Source: Photorhabdus namnaonensis (GTDB taxonomy: Bacteria > Pseudomonadota > Gammaproteobacteria > Enterobacterales > Enterobacteriaceae). Taken from it: DNA of 64,000 bases. Of this stretch, positions 19,806-29,262 are shown piece after piece (positions within the stretch are counted from its first letter, which is position 1; every line of letters starts with the position of its first letter). Made by a program: the position numbers and the translations under genes. Below the pieces are notes generated by a model, which had not been told where the DNA came from, ran no database searches, and saw only the letters and a list, made by a program, of their open reading frames with translations. The stretch covers positions 2,737 to 66,736 of the forward strand of contig NZ_LOIC01000072.1 of assembly GCF_001684335.1 (NCBI RefSeq), written 5' to 3'.

Positions 19806-21494
19806 ATGGCTGATAAAAAAGTCCCCCAAGATGATGGCAATTTATATATTTCCCCAGATCCAGGCACCAAAGATTTAAAAGAGCCTGAAAAAGTATGGGG
19901 AGCTGGCGCTGCTGAAAAAACCTATGCCGCTAATAAGTTCGATCCTGCCACATCAGATAAACAGCTCTCTTATACTCCAGGAAGAGTGGTTAAAAACCTA
20001 TTTAATAACTACCAAACTAACCCTGATTTTCAGGTATTTGGCTACCTTACTGACTGGGGTATTTATGACAGCCGCTATGGTGAATTTGCCGGAGATACCA
20101 ACGTCGATTATACAATAGGAGGCCGTGGTACAGATATCATGCGTTTGAAACATGATAACTACCCACGTTACGACAAAATTATCGTGGGCTTTGCAGGAAT
20201 TATTGGTGATGAAGGATCAGAAAAAGACTCGATCAACAAAGGAGCCGTAGATTTCGCGATTGCCCAAGACGCAGAAGACCTGATTAATCACCGAGGTAAA
20301 GTGACCTTCATTGATGCCTGGGCAGATGTTCAAGCTTACCTAAACTGTGGGTTTGCAGGTTGGGTACCCGGCGATCCGCCGGAAATGTTTGATCCAAATA
20401 AAGCGCAAGGTGTTCTAGGCGCATTAGTCAAACTCACTAAAGTCGCCAAGCCCCCCAAAGTTGGTTTGAGCTTGGGTGGTTGGACAATGAGTCAGGCATT
20501 CCACCATATCGCCAAAGAACCTGAATCCCGCGAAAGCCTGGCTGAAAGTCTTAAAAAAATCTTTGATACCTTCCCGATGTTTACTGACCTTGATCTTGAC
20601 TGGGAATATCCCGGTGTCGAAGGTGCTCCAGGCAATGATTATGGTGACGAAGATGCAGCAAACTATGCCCTATTAATTGAAGCGGTTAAGCAGAAAGTAC
20701 CTCACATAAAAATCAGTATCGCACTCAATGCTGATCCGAAAAAAATGGAGAAAGCAAATGTCCTTGAGCTAATCAAAGCCGGCGTTGAGGGACTCAATGT
20801 GATGTCTTATGATTTCTTTGGCTCTCCGTGGGCGGAAACTTTAATGCATCATACTAATCTTAAACGTGACCCCGCAAATAACGAGCTGAATTCAATGGAG
20901 GATGCGGTTAACTATCTTCTAGGACTGAATGTTAATCCAAAAATGATTTTCTGCGGTTTCGCCGCTTATAGCCGAAATGCCCAACAAGCATTCGTCACCC
21001 AGGTATCTCCGCTGAAAGGCTTCTATACACCATACGATACTGACCCTGACGAAGATAATACTTTTGGTAGCTTTGCCGAAGGTGTCACCGAATTTCCAGA
21101 TCTGTTACGTCATTACTTAGATAAGAATCTACAGGGTAAAAACAGTTTCACCCTTTATACCGATAAAGTCTCCGATGCAGATTTTCTCTATAACGAGAAC
21201 AATGGCGCATTTTTATCAATAGAAACTCCGCGTACCGTGCATGAGAAAGCAAAGTTTGTCAAAGAAAAAGGTTTGGGAGGGTTGTTTGTCTGGACAATTG
21301 ATTCAGATAACGGGCTATTGGTTAACGCCGCCCGTGAAGGATTAGGCGGAACTCCCATTTCTCCAGTGACGGTAAATATGTCCAAATTCTATGGTATTGG
21401 GAAAATAAAGCTAAGTTCCCAACGTAGACGCACTCAGTTCCCCTTTATAACCAAACGTAAACAAAGAAAAATGGTTATTGCCAGAAAGAAATAA
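19806..21494 (+). CDS. GH18 chitinase of the Tc locus (YenChi1-like)
   Basis: 562 residues from the ATG at 19806, which has AGAGGA upstream; an in-frame TTG at 19773 lacks a ribosome site. It hydrolyses beta-1,4 GlcNAc bonds. The GH18 barrel shows GLSLGGWTMSQ (strand 3 SxGG motif), the catalytic DLDLDWEYPG with general acid Glu267, and the strand-6 motif NVMSYDFFG. There is no signal peptide, as in Yersinia entomophaga Chi1, where the two chitinases decorate the TcA shell. In the usual DxxDxDWE motif the first Asp is replaced by Thr. The C-terminal 50 residues after the barrel are very basic (QRRRTQF, KRKQRK), which is unusual. It is placed directly before the split tcA genes. Confidence 0.92.
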   Translation: MADKKVPQDDGNLYISPDPGTKDLKEPEKVWGAGAAEKTYAANKFDPATSDKQLSYTPGRVVKNLFNNYQTNPDFQVFGYLTDWGIYDSRYGEFAGDTNVDYTIGGRGTDIMRLKHDNYPRYDKIIVGFAGIIGDEGSEKDSINKGAVDFAIAQDAEDLINHRGKVTFIDAWADVQAYLNCGFAGWVPGDPPEMFDPNKAQGVLGALVKLTKVAKPPKVGLSLGGWTMSQAFHHIAKEPESRESLAESLKKIFDTFPMFTDLDLDWEYPGVEGAPGNDYGDEDAANYALLIEAVKQKVPHIKISIALNADPKKMEKANVLELIKAGVEGLNVMSYDFFGSPWAETLMHHTNLKRDPANNELNSMEDAVNYLLGLNVNPKMIFCGFAAYSRNAQQAFVTQVSPLKGFYTPYDTDPDEDNTFGSFAEGVTEFPDLLRHYLDKNLQGKNSFTLYTDKVSDADFLYNENNGAFLSIETPRTVHEKAKFVKEKGLGGLFVWTIDSDNGLLVNAAREGLGGTPISPVTVNMSKFYGIGKIKLSSQRRRTQFPFITKRKQRKMVIARKK

Positions 21495-21514
21495 ATATCC
21501 AGATTATATAAGCT

Positions 21515-21555
21515 GGCTCGACTCTTTAATATTAATATTGAGTCGAGCCTTATTT
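21515..21555 (+). terminator. Strong hairpin between chitinase 1 and tcA1
   Basis: GGCTCGACTC / GAGTCGAGCC, a perfect ten-base stem, with TTATTT after it. It lies within what otherwise looks like one operon and leaves only about 30 bp before the tcA1 start. It may act as a terminator/attenuator or as an mRNA-stabilising structure that sets the ratio of chitinase to TcA. Confidence 0.7.
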
Positions 21556-21584
21556 ACGCGTTATTTCAGTTTATAAGGTGGGTT

Positions 21585-24500
21585 ATGAACGATAAAACAA
21601 CGCTCCAATCCAGTAATAATGCTTCTCAGACTATTTCGCCACTTTTAATGAGAACAATCCCAACAGAAGCAAAAAATCATTTCATCACTCAACTCAGTAC
21701 CTTTGGTTATCAATCTGTTTTCGATATTATTCGCGTAAGAAAGTCTCGTTTTATTCGCCGCCATAAACATCATTTCTCTGGTCACGCAGGCGAAATTTAT
21801 GACCGGGCACTCAGTTTTGCCACCCAGCTTGTTCATATGCAAAGGGAGAGAGGGTTACGCGATGGTGAGCAGTTGCGTCTGAAACGCATTGCAGAGGGAA
21901 AACCTGAACTGCCCAATTATGCTGAACTTTTTCCTGAACCTTGGGATAACTTCTGTCGCGAGGGAGCACTGGAAGCGCTTAACTCCCCGATAAGTTACTT
22001 ACTTGAACTCTATCTGTTCGCACGGCAAGTCGAGTTGGACTCCACCGAAGGCGCAACAACACTTGAACAACGACGCCCTGACTTAGCCGAATTAATGCTG
22101 AACGCAGACAATACTTATCAGGAACTTCCAGCATTAAAAATAGTCAATGAAGTGCTCAGTTATTCCGCGGCAAACTATATCGATATCACAGAGGATACAG
22201 GTAAACCGGTTAACCAAGTGTTAGGTGAAACTCGCTACCCCTTTACGTTGCCTTTCAGCCTGCCAACACTGCAAATTACACTGGGACTAGAGCAGAAGAA
22301 AACCTCTCTGGCTAAGGTCATTCAGGCATTAAGTACTCAATTACCCTGGTTTACTAGCGAGATGGCGCCAAGTAAACAGGATAATATCTTACTGGCAGGT
22401 ACCTTGCTGAGTAAGGAGCAAATGGCATTGTTGAGCCAACCTAGCCCATTTGCTCAAGTCCATCTGACTCGTCCTCGCTTACAAGCGGTTTATCTTAGCG
22501 GCAGTACGACAGAAACTGTCACAGACATTGTGCTTTCTGCTCATGGCTATATCGTGCCGCCGGAGGAGCAACATAACGCCAGTGGCCCAGAAAAGCTGAC
22601 GTACAGTGACATTGAACCCGCACCAGATAACGGCGAACTTATCACCGTCACTTGTACTAATCAGGATCAAAAATCCATTACGATTAATCTACGCGGTAAA
22701 TCAGTACTTAGTTATCAGCGTATTAAGGCCCGATTGGTTCCATTTGATGATACTCCTCCCTACCCGCGCCAATTAGAGCTCAGTTGGCATGACTCAGATA
22801 ATCCTGGACTTGATCTTTCTGACGGCCCTTATTTTGGTGAAGTCAAAATTGAAGTTCAAGAATGGCAAGAGAAGAGATCAATCCTGACCTTAACATATCG
22901 TTTCGCCATTGCGAATGATGATATTGATGAAGATAAATTGCTGCCGGAAGCCCCCGATTTCTTCTTAAAAAACTATGGTATTACACCTCAACAACGGCAA
23001 CAGCTGGAAGAAATACTGTTTTTTTCCGAACAAACCAAAGGTTCAGTCGAAGAGTTGGAACGTGCATTTAGCCACGGTGATTATCATCCCATCGTGTCAC
23101 CGAATGTTCAGTTCAACAATACTATATTTGACAATGGGCAAAGCAATACAATATTCCCGACACCTTATCAATATGGTTCAGTATATTTGAATTCCGCCCA
23201 CCCAGAAGCACTGAATATTAATACAACACGTCCCCGTAGCATGGTGGCAATGACAGAATATCGGTTTGATCGTTTGAACCGCTTATTACGTCTGCAACGC
23301 TGGACAAAACTACCACATGATAAATTAGATCTGTTACTCACTTCATCTGCCCGAGCAGAAAATACCGACAATTTAGAGTTAAATATCAACTACAATAGCC
23401 TGCGTGCTCTGGGCCTTTTCCGTCATTTAAATAATAACTATCATTTGGAAATTGAAGCCTTCGCCGCTTTTATTTACCAAATTACTCCTTTTAATATCAG
23501 TTCTAATGTCCCGTTCTTTGATCAGGTATTCAACCAGCCTAAACTGTTTGATACCCCAATGACACTAGACAATAGCGAATTTGACTATACTGCCCGCCGG
23601 GGCAACGATGCCAGAACGGTGAAACAGATTTGTGCTGGTTTGGGGATTTCTTCAGCGACTTTCCAAATCTTAGCTCAACAGGTCAGTTCCGCGTTCTCAC
23701 TGCCAGAAAAACACCTCCGACGCTCTTTGGACGTCATATCCGCACTGTATCGACTGGTTGTGATCCCCAGACTGTTTAAATTGACCGCAGAACAAGGGAT
23801 CATCATCGTTGATATTCTAGCCAAAATTGGCAAGTTTAATCCTTTGCTACTGGCGGGAACACCGCGTTTAAGTCCGTTGGGGAGTGACGGAATATCCACA
23901 ACAGAAATCGATATTCTTGACATTATTCTCGCTATAGAGGCGATGTCAGCCTGGCTATCACAGTCAAAATTGACTCCAGAAGAGCTGAGTCTGTTCACTC
24001 AAAACCAAAGCTTACCCATTGTTGCTACCGATAGCAGCGCAGCGTTTTTTGATGGCATCATTACCGGTCTGCAAGAAAATAAATTAACGGAACAAGATTT
24101 CCAGGCATCAGATATTATTGACGCTGGTGGTTGGATACCGAAACTTCACGAACTCATCACCTCAGAAGGTCTGGTGACGCCATTTCCTTTTATCTGGGAT
24201 CAAAGTGATGAGGAATACCTTGAAAAAATCATTACACCTATCGTTAATGCATTAGATGCCTCTCCAGAGGACAAACAACTGACAATTACAGCGCTAAAAC
24301 TCATTATTCTGCAATATAAAACAGCGCAGGATAATTTAGTCTCTACCTCAGTCGCCAAAGAGTATGGCGTTTCCCGCGATGTGGTTCCTCTGTTATTGCG
24401 CTGGATTGGCAGTAGTGTAACGGAATTATTAGAGATGCTGAGTCAGCAATCACGCCAATACAATAGGCGTATCCGTTATCCACGGCAGGTTTCCGATGAT

Positions 24501-25043
24501 CTTCTGAAAATTTCATATCATCTGGCAATGAACGGCGCATTGATTAAGCAACTGCGCTTGACATCTAAATTACTATTCTTGCGCCTGGCCGAACCGGCAT
24601 GGCTGGATCTATCTCCTGTTAAGGCGGCGGATACCGAACAAGGTACCCCCTTGACATTGAAAGAAGTCTTTATATTGAGCCGTTATCGTAACTGGTTGAC
24701 CTCTTCATTACATACAGAAGACGAATTAATAGAATATTTGTCTTATGCCAATAATCCGTCGGTTGAACGTAATGAAGATGATATTAATCTCGATTGCGCA
24801 GAGCTGTTAGCCGATATTTTAGGCTGGGACGCCAGTGAGGTCGAACAGGCATGCGAAGAATTTACCCCAGCACGCGCCTGCAATATGGGGCAGATTGATT
24901 GGTTGCGTCGTCTCCAAGCACTTTCACAACAGACGAAGCTATCCGTTTTACCGCTTCGTGAAGCAGCGGCAATCTCCTCTTCTTCCACATTCGATCAGAT
25001 TCAGACTGTCGGTGAAGCTGTCATTGCAGCGACACGATCCTGA
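21585..25043 (+). CDS. Tc toxin A component, N-terminal subunit (YenA1/TcaA-TcaB type)
   Basis: 1152 residues, close to YenA1 (about 1160). It starts with a good AAGGTGG ribosome site. It corresponds to the N-terminal half of a one-chain TcA: the alpha-helical shell with a VRP1-like region (GYQSVFDIIRVRKSRFIRRH, then CREGALEALNSPISYLLELY) and receptor-binding-like beta inserts around residues 300-480. The helical shell continues to the C-terminus, with repeated motifs such as FKLTAEQGIIIVDI. It must assemble with the product of the next gene to form the pentameric pore. Stop and next start are 20 bp apart. Confidence 0.92.
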   Translation: MNDKTTLQSSNNASQTISPLLMRTIPTEAKNHFITQLSTFGYQSVFDIIRVRKSRFIRRHKHHFSGHAGEIYDRALSFATQLVHMQRERGLRDGEQLRLKRIAEGKPELPNYAELFPEPWDNFCREGALEALNSPISYLLELYLFARQVELDSTEGATTLEQRRPDLAELMLNADNTYQELPALKIVNEVLSYSAANYIDITEDTGKPVNQVLGETRYPFTLPFSLPTLQITLGLEQKKTSLAKVIQALSTQLPWFTSEMAPSKQDNILLAGTLLSKEQMALLSQPSPFAQVHLTRPRLQAVYLSGSTTETVTDIVLSAHGYIVPPEEQHNASGPEKLTYSDIEPAPDNGELITVTCTNQDQKSITINLRGKSVLSYQRIKARLVPFDDTPPYPRQLELSWHDSDNPGLDLSDGPYFGEVKIEVQEWQEKRSILTLTYRFAIANDDIDEDKLLPEAPDFFLKNYGITPQQRQQLEEILFFSEQTKGSVEELERAFSHGDYHPIVSPNVQFNNTIFDNGQSNTIFPTPYQYGSVYLNSAHPEALNINTTRPRSMVAMTEYRFDRLNRLLRLQRWTKLPHDKLDLLLTSSARAENTDNLELNINYNSLRALGLFRHLNNNYHLEIEAFAAFIYQITPFNISSNVPFFDQVFNQPKLFDTPMTLDNSEFDYTARRGNDARTVKQICAGLGISSATFQILAQQVSSAFSLPEKHLRRSLDVISALYRLVVIPRLFKLTAEQGIIIVDILAKIGKFNPLLLAGTPRLSPLGSDGISTTEIDILDIILAIEAMSAWLSQSKLTPEELSLFTQNQSLPIVATDSSAAFFDGIITGLQENKLTEQDFQASDIIDAGGWIPKLHELITSEGLVTPFPFIWDQSDEEYLEKIITPIVNALDASPEDKQLTITALKLIILQYKTAQDNLVSTSVAKEYGVSRDVVPLLLRWIGSSVTELLEMLSQQSRQYNRRIRYPRQVSDDLLKISYHLAMNGALIKQLRLTSKLLFLRLAEPAWLDLSPVKAADTEQGTPLTLKEVFILSRYRNWLTSSLHTEDELIEYLSYANNPSVERNEDDINLDCAELLADILGWDASEVEQACEEFTPARACNMGQIDWLRRLQALSQQTKLSVLPLREAAAISSSSTFDQIQTVGEAVIAATRS

Positions 25044-25063
25044 TCTTGCCGGAGAAAACAACA

Positions 25064-28000
25064 ATGAGCGAAAATACAATAGAAGCCCGTCTGCTGGAAG
25101 CACAACGAGATGCATTGCTGGACTATTTTATTGGTCAGGTAGTTGCTCACTCTCCTACGATGGCGTCGCAGCGTGACGATATTAAAAGTGTGGATGATGT
25201 CTATGATTATCTGCTATTGGATATTATGGTTTCTGCGAAAGTCAACACTAGCCGTGTCGCAATGGCAACCAACACCCTGCAACAATACATTAACCGCATC
25301 TCGCTAAATATTGAAAAAGGCCTGTTTATGACCGTAGAGGAGAGCGAGAACTGGCAAGAATTTGCGAACCGTTATGGCTACTGGTCCGCCGATCGCATGC
25401 TCAGAACCTACCCGGAAAGTTATTTGGAACCAACGTTACGGCTGAATAAAACCGAGTTTTTCTTTCAGTTAGAAAGCAGCCTGAATCAAGGGAAAATTAC
25501 TGAAGGATCTGTACAACAGGCAGTGCTAGGGTATTTAAACAATTTTGAAGATGTCAGCAATCTAAAAGTCATTGCCAGTTATGAAGATGGCGTTGGAATC
25601 ACGCGTGATAAGTTTTTCTTTATCGGACGCACACGAACCCAGCCTTACCAATACTACTGGCGCTCTCTGAATCTGTCTATTCGTCACCCAGATACTGATG
25701 CACTTTCGCCCAATGCCTGGAGTGAATGGCGTTTGATTGACTTGCCGTTGGGAGGCGTAGAAAGTACAGCGATACGCCCTATCTTTTTAAATAACCGCTT
25801 ATATATTGCCTGGGCAGAAAGCGAAGAAGTTATCCCCACGTCAACAAATATGCGTATATTTACGGGCACAGCGGAAGAACCGAAAACCTACAACACGCAA
25901 TTAAAAATCGCCTACGCAAAATATGATGGAACCTGGAGTGCCCCAAGTACCTTACGAGGAGGCGAGTTACCCTATCAGATGACCGATATGGTTGCCGTCA
26001 TGGATGTCATGCAAGGCGAACCGAAGCTCGCTGTTATTGCCTTTACTCGTCTTCAAGGTACAGACCCAGAAACTGGCGACTATGATTACGACTATTGTTT
26101 CGAATTTATCTGCGATACCTTGCTGGCGGAAATTACCGATCTACCTGACACATCGGAAAAATATGCCGCAGATCTGGTGTGGTATTACTCCCGCGAGCAT
26201 AAAGATGAATCTGGAACCCCCATACCTTACCGTACTATGGTGCTTTACCCGGCAACACGTAATACCAAATATATGATTGCGGGAGAAGCTAAGGAAGAAG
26301 GCAACGCAAAGCTAGGAAAAGGGACGATAGAACTTGTTGTCGATTTTGTCTACGGCTCCAGTACCGAACTTCAACTGACCGCCAGATCGACTTTTGATTA
26401 TGGTTCTGATCCACTTCATGACAACTTTCCAGACGAAATTGAGTTCTGCATTTGGCAGCTCAATATCACCAAAACTCTAGATGATGATGGGCAAGAAATC
26501 GAAGTCCAGTCTGGGGAAAAACTAGGATCAGTTACCATACACAAACATCAACCGGTACCAGAACTTGTTGTTCCCCGCTTAGATCTGGAAGACCACCGCT
26601 CCGTTACATTAAAAGCTGGAATTGATATCGTCGGCGGTGGATCATATACCAATGATTATCGAGTCGGGATGTTGATCCGTCCGTTAGTTCAATTCAAAGA
26701 AGAACGCCAGGTTCAATACCTTTCCTTCCCACCGGATGATGATGAAAATATTCCACCCACCATTCGGCTAAATACCTTGTTTGCCAAAGAATTAATCAGC
26801 CGCGCCAGCCAAGGAATTCATCAAGTACTCAGTTGGGATACTCAGCATATTAAGGAACTCCCTCTCCCGCCACACAGTGGAATGACAGCCATTGATCTCG
26901 ATGGCGCCAACGGTATCTATTTCTGGGAACTGTTTTTCCATATGCCATTCTTAGTGGCCTGGCGCTTAAATATCGAACAGAGACTTGAAGAAGCCACACA
27001 GTGGTTACACTATATATTCAATCCGCTGGAAGATGCCGAAAACGCGGAGTTATCCAAAGGAAAACCTCGTTACTGGAACAGTCGGCCACTGCTTGATCCA
27101 CCACCGAAATTTATGCGCAGTTTTACCCAACCTACAGATCCTGACGCCATAGCCGCCAGTGAACCCATTCACTACCGCAAAGCTATTTTCCGCTTCTATC
27201 TGAAAAATCTACTGGATCAAGGTGACCGGGAATATCGCAAGCTTACACCGACATCACGCATTGTCGCACGACTGCTCTATGCATCAGCTAACTCTCTGCT
27301 TGGAACCAGTCCAGATATTCAACTTGCCGCTGAATGGAAACCTCTGACGCTGGAAGACGCGGCAACCTATACCCATTCTCAACCACGTCAACTGGAAGTG
27401 ATGATGGCTGACACACTGCCACTGCTGCCGGTAACATGGGATTCATCAGTAGCCAATCAACCCTCTGATTTATTCCGCAAACCAGTTGATACGGAATATC
27501 TAAAACTCTGGGAACTACTCGCGCATCGTCTGTACAACCTGCGCCATAATTTGACCCTGGACGGAAAAGAGTATCCCGCGGGACTTTTCGATGAATTGAT
27601 TAGCCCTCGCGATTTGCTAAAACAGCGCTATCAACGTGTTGTCGCTAATCGTCAGGCTGGCGCTAAACGAATGTCGATCCCCAACTACCGTTTCGCACCG
27701 GTGTTTAACCGAGCAATGAGTGGGGTGGAGACATTAATTCAATATGGTAATAACCTGCTCAGTTTACTGGAACGTAAAGATAATCTGGATTTCGAACGAT
27801 TCAGAATGCAGCAACAGTTGGGGTTATATAGTTTTACACTGAATCTGCAACAACAAATGATCGATATTAATCAAGCTTCCTTGGATGCACTAAATGTGAG
27901 CCGTCGTGCCGCTCTTGAACGGCAACAGCACTATCAAGCTCTGCATGATGAAGATATCTCCGGCTCCGAACAGGAAGTCATTGCGCTACAGGCCGGCGCG

Positions 28001-29206
28001 GCTGACGCGGTGATTGCGGCACAAGCCATCTCGACCGCAGGGGCAGTCGCCGATCTTGTACCCAATATTTTCGGCTTCGCAATGGGAGGGATGCAATACG
28101 GGGCCCCACTAAGGGCTATTGCAGAAGGTATACGCATTGAGTATGAATCCAAAAATGCAAAAGCGAACAGCCTGAGCGTTTCAGAAAATTACCGTCGCCG
28201 CCGTCAGGAATGGGAAATTCAATATAAACAGGCTGAAATTAACGTTGAAGAAATCGATCAACAAATTGCTATTCAGAACCGCCAATTGCAAGCATCCATC
28301 ACTCAGCTATCCCAGATACAAGCCCAAAAAGAACACGATAATACGCTGTTAGAGTATTTTTCCCAGCGGTTCACCAGCGAAAGTTTGTACATGTGGATGA
28401 TAAGTCAAATATCCGCACTGTATTTACAAGCTTACGACGCCGTAATGTCTCTCTGTTTATCTGCTGAGGCTTCCTGGCAATATGAAATGGGGAAATTTGA
28501 CACACAATTTATTCAAGGCGGCGCCTGGAACGATCTTTACCAAGGGCTGCTGGCAGGCGAGTCTTTGAAGCTTTCCTTACAGCGTATGGATCAAGAGTAT
28601 ATAAAACAGAACGTTCGCCGACTGGAAGTCGTTAAAACCATTTCATTAAAATCACTGCTAACCTCTCAAGCATGGGAAGCAGGTAAGTCAACGGGGCGCT
28701 TTAATTTCCCTCTGGACGCTGACATGTTTCTCAAGGATTATCCCGGTCATGTTGATCGCCGTATAAAAACTGTTTCGGTTTCTTTAGCCACTCTGGTAGG
28801 CCCTTACCAAGATATTCGCGCAACATTGACACAAACCAGCAACAGCATTAACTATGCAGAAGACATTGATACCATCGACCATCTCCTTGATCCGCTTATA
28901 TATAACGAACCTCGAAGCTTACTCCGTAATGTTCAGGCTAACCAGACAGTGGTGTTATCAACCGGTGTAGATGACAGCGGCATGTTCCGACTTGATTTCC
29001 AAGATGAACGTTTCCTGCCCTTTGAGGGAACAGGGGTATTTTCTAACTGGACTCTGGAGTTTGGTGATGATCAATCTGATCTGCTGGAAAAGATGAGCGA
29101 CATTATCATTCATCTGCGTTATACGGCACGTCCTGGCAGCGACAGCTTCGCTAAAAAAGTCAAACAGCGATTACTACAGCACGAAGCTCAAAAAAAACAA
29201 GACTAA
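25064..29206 (+). CDS. Tc toxin A component, C-terminal pore-forming subunit (YenA2 type)
   Basis: 1380 residues from the ATG at 25064 (GGAG eight bases upstream); a TTG at 25046 is a weaker start. It matches the C-terminal half of TcA. It contains neuraminidase-like beta domains, then a linker region (FFHMPFLVAWRLNIEQRLEE) and long coiled-coil helices of the channel. An Ala/Gly-rich hydrophobic segment around residues 985-1030 (AISTAGAVADLVPNIFGFAMGG) is the likely pore hairpin. At the end is the TcB-binding domain (SLLRNVQANQTVVLSTGVDDSG, then FLPFEGTGVFSNWTLEF). It injects the TcB-TcC cargo across host membranes. Confidence 0.93.
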   Translation: MSENTIEARLLEAQRDALLDYFIGQVVAHSPTMASQRDDIKSVDDVYDYLLLDIMVSAKVNTSRVAMATNTLQQYINRISLNIEKGLFMTVEESENWQEFANRYGYWSADRMLRTYPESYLEPTLRLNKTEFFFQLESSLNQGKITEGSVQQAVLGYLNNFEDVSNLKVIASYEDGVGITRDKFFFIGRTRTQPYQYYWRSLNLSIRHPDTDALSPNAWSEWRLIDLPLGGVESTAIRPIFLNNRLYIAWAESEEVIPTSTNMRIFTGTAEEPKTYNTQLKIAYAKYDGTWSAPSTLRGGELPYQMTDMVAVMDVMQGEPKLAVIAFTRLQGTDPETGDYDYDYCFEFICDTLLAEITDLPDTSEKYAADLVWYYSREHKDESGTPIPYRTMVLYPATRNTKYMIAGEAKEEGNAKLGKGTIELVVDFVYGSSTELQLTARSTFDYGSDPLHDNFPDEIEFCIWQLNITKTLDDDGQEIEVQSGEKLGSVTIHKHQPVPELVVPRLDLEDHRSVTLKAGIDIVGGGSYTNDYRVGMLIRPLVQFKEERQVQYLSFPPDDDENIPPTIRLNTLFAKELISRASQGIHQVLSWDTQHIKELPLPPHSGMTAIDLDGANGIYFWELFFHMPFLVAWRLNIEQRLEEATQWLHYIFNPLEDAENAELSKGKPRYWNSRPLLDPPPKFMRSFTQPTDPDAIAASEPIHYRKAIFRFYLKNLLDQGDREYRKLTPTSRIVARLLYASANSLLGTSPDIQLAAEWKPLTLEDAATYTHSQPRQLEVMMADTLPLLPVTWDSSVANQPSDLFRKPVDTEYLKLWELLAHRLYNLRHNLTLDGKEYPAGLFDELISPRDLLKQRYQRVVANRQAGAKRMSIPNYRFAPVFNRAMSGVETLIQYGNNLLSLLERKDNLDFERFRMQQQLGLYSFTLNLQQQMIDINQASLDALNVSRRAALERQQHYQALHDEDISGSEQEVIALQAGAADAVIAAQAISTAGAVADLVPNIFGFAMGGMQYGAPLRAIAEGIRIEYESKNAKANSLSVSENYRRRRQEWEIQYKQAEINVEEIDQQIAIQNRQLQASITQLSQIQAQKEHDNTLLEYFSQRFTSESLYMWMISQISALYLQAYDAVMSLCLSAEASWQYEMGKFDTQFIQGGAWNDLYQGLLAGESLKLSLQRMDQEYIKQNVRRLEVVKTISLKSLLTSQAWEAGKSTGRFNFPLDADMFLKDYPGHVDRRIKTVSVSLATLVGPYQDIRATLTQTSNSINYAEDIDTIDHLLDPLIYNEPRSLLRNVQANQTVVLSTGVDDSGMFRLDFQDERFLPFEGTGVFSNWTLEFGDDQSDLLEKMSDIIIHLRYTARPGSDSFAKKVKQRLLQHEAQKKQD

Positions 29207-29221
29207 CCGACTCACATTTCG

Positions 29222-29239
29222 CACCTCAGTAATGAGGTG
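29222..29239 (+). promoter_or_regulatory. Hairpin in front of the second chitinase gene
   Basis: CACCTCA-GTAA-TGAGGTG, a seven-base stem with a tetraloop, just after the tcA2 stop. An in-frame GTG start candidate for chitinase 2 lies at its 3' edge, which makes the downstream ATG at 29263 the better start. Confidence 0.5.
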
Positions 29240-29262
29240 TGAAAAACATAAAGGTAAAAAAA

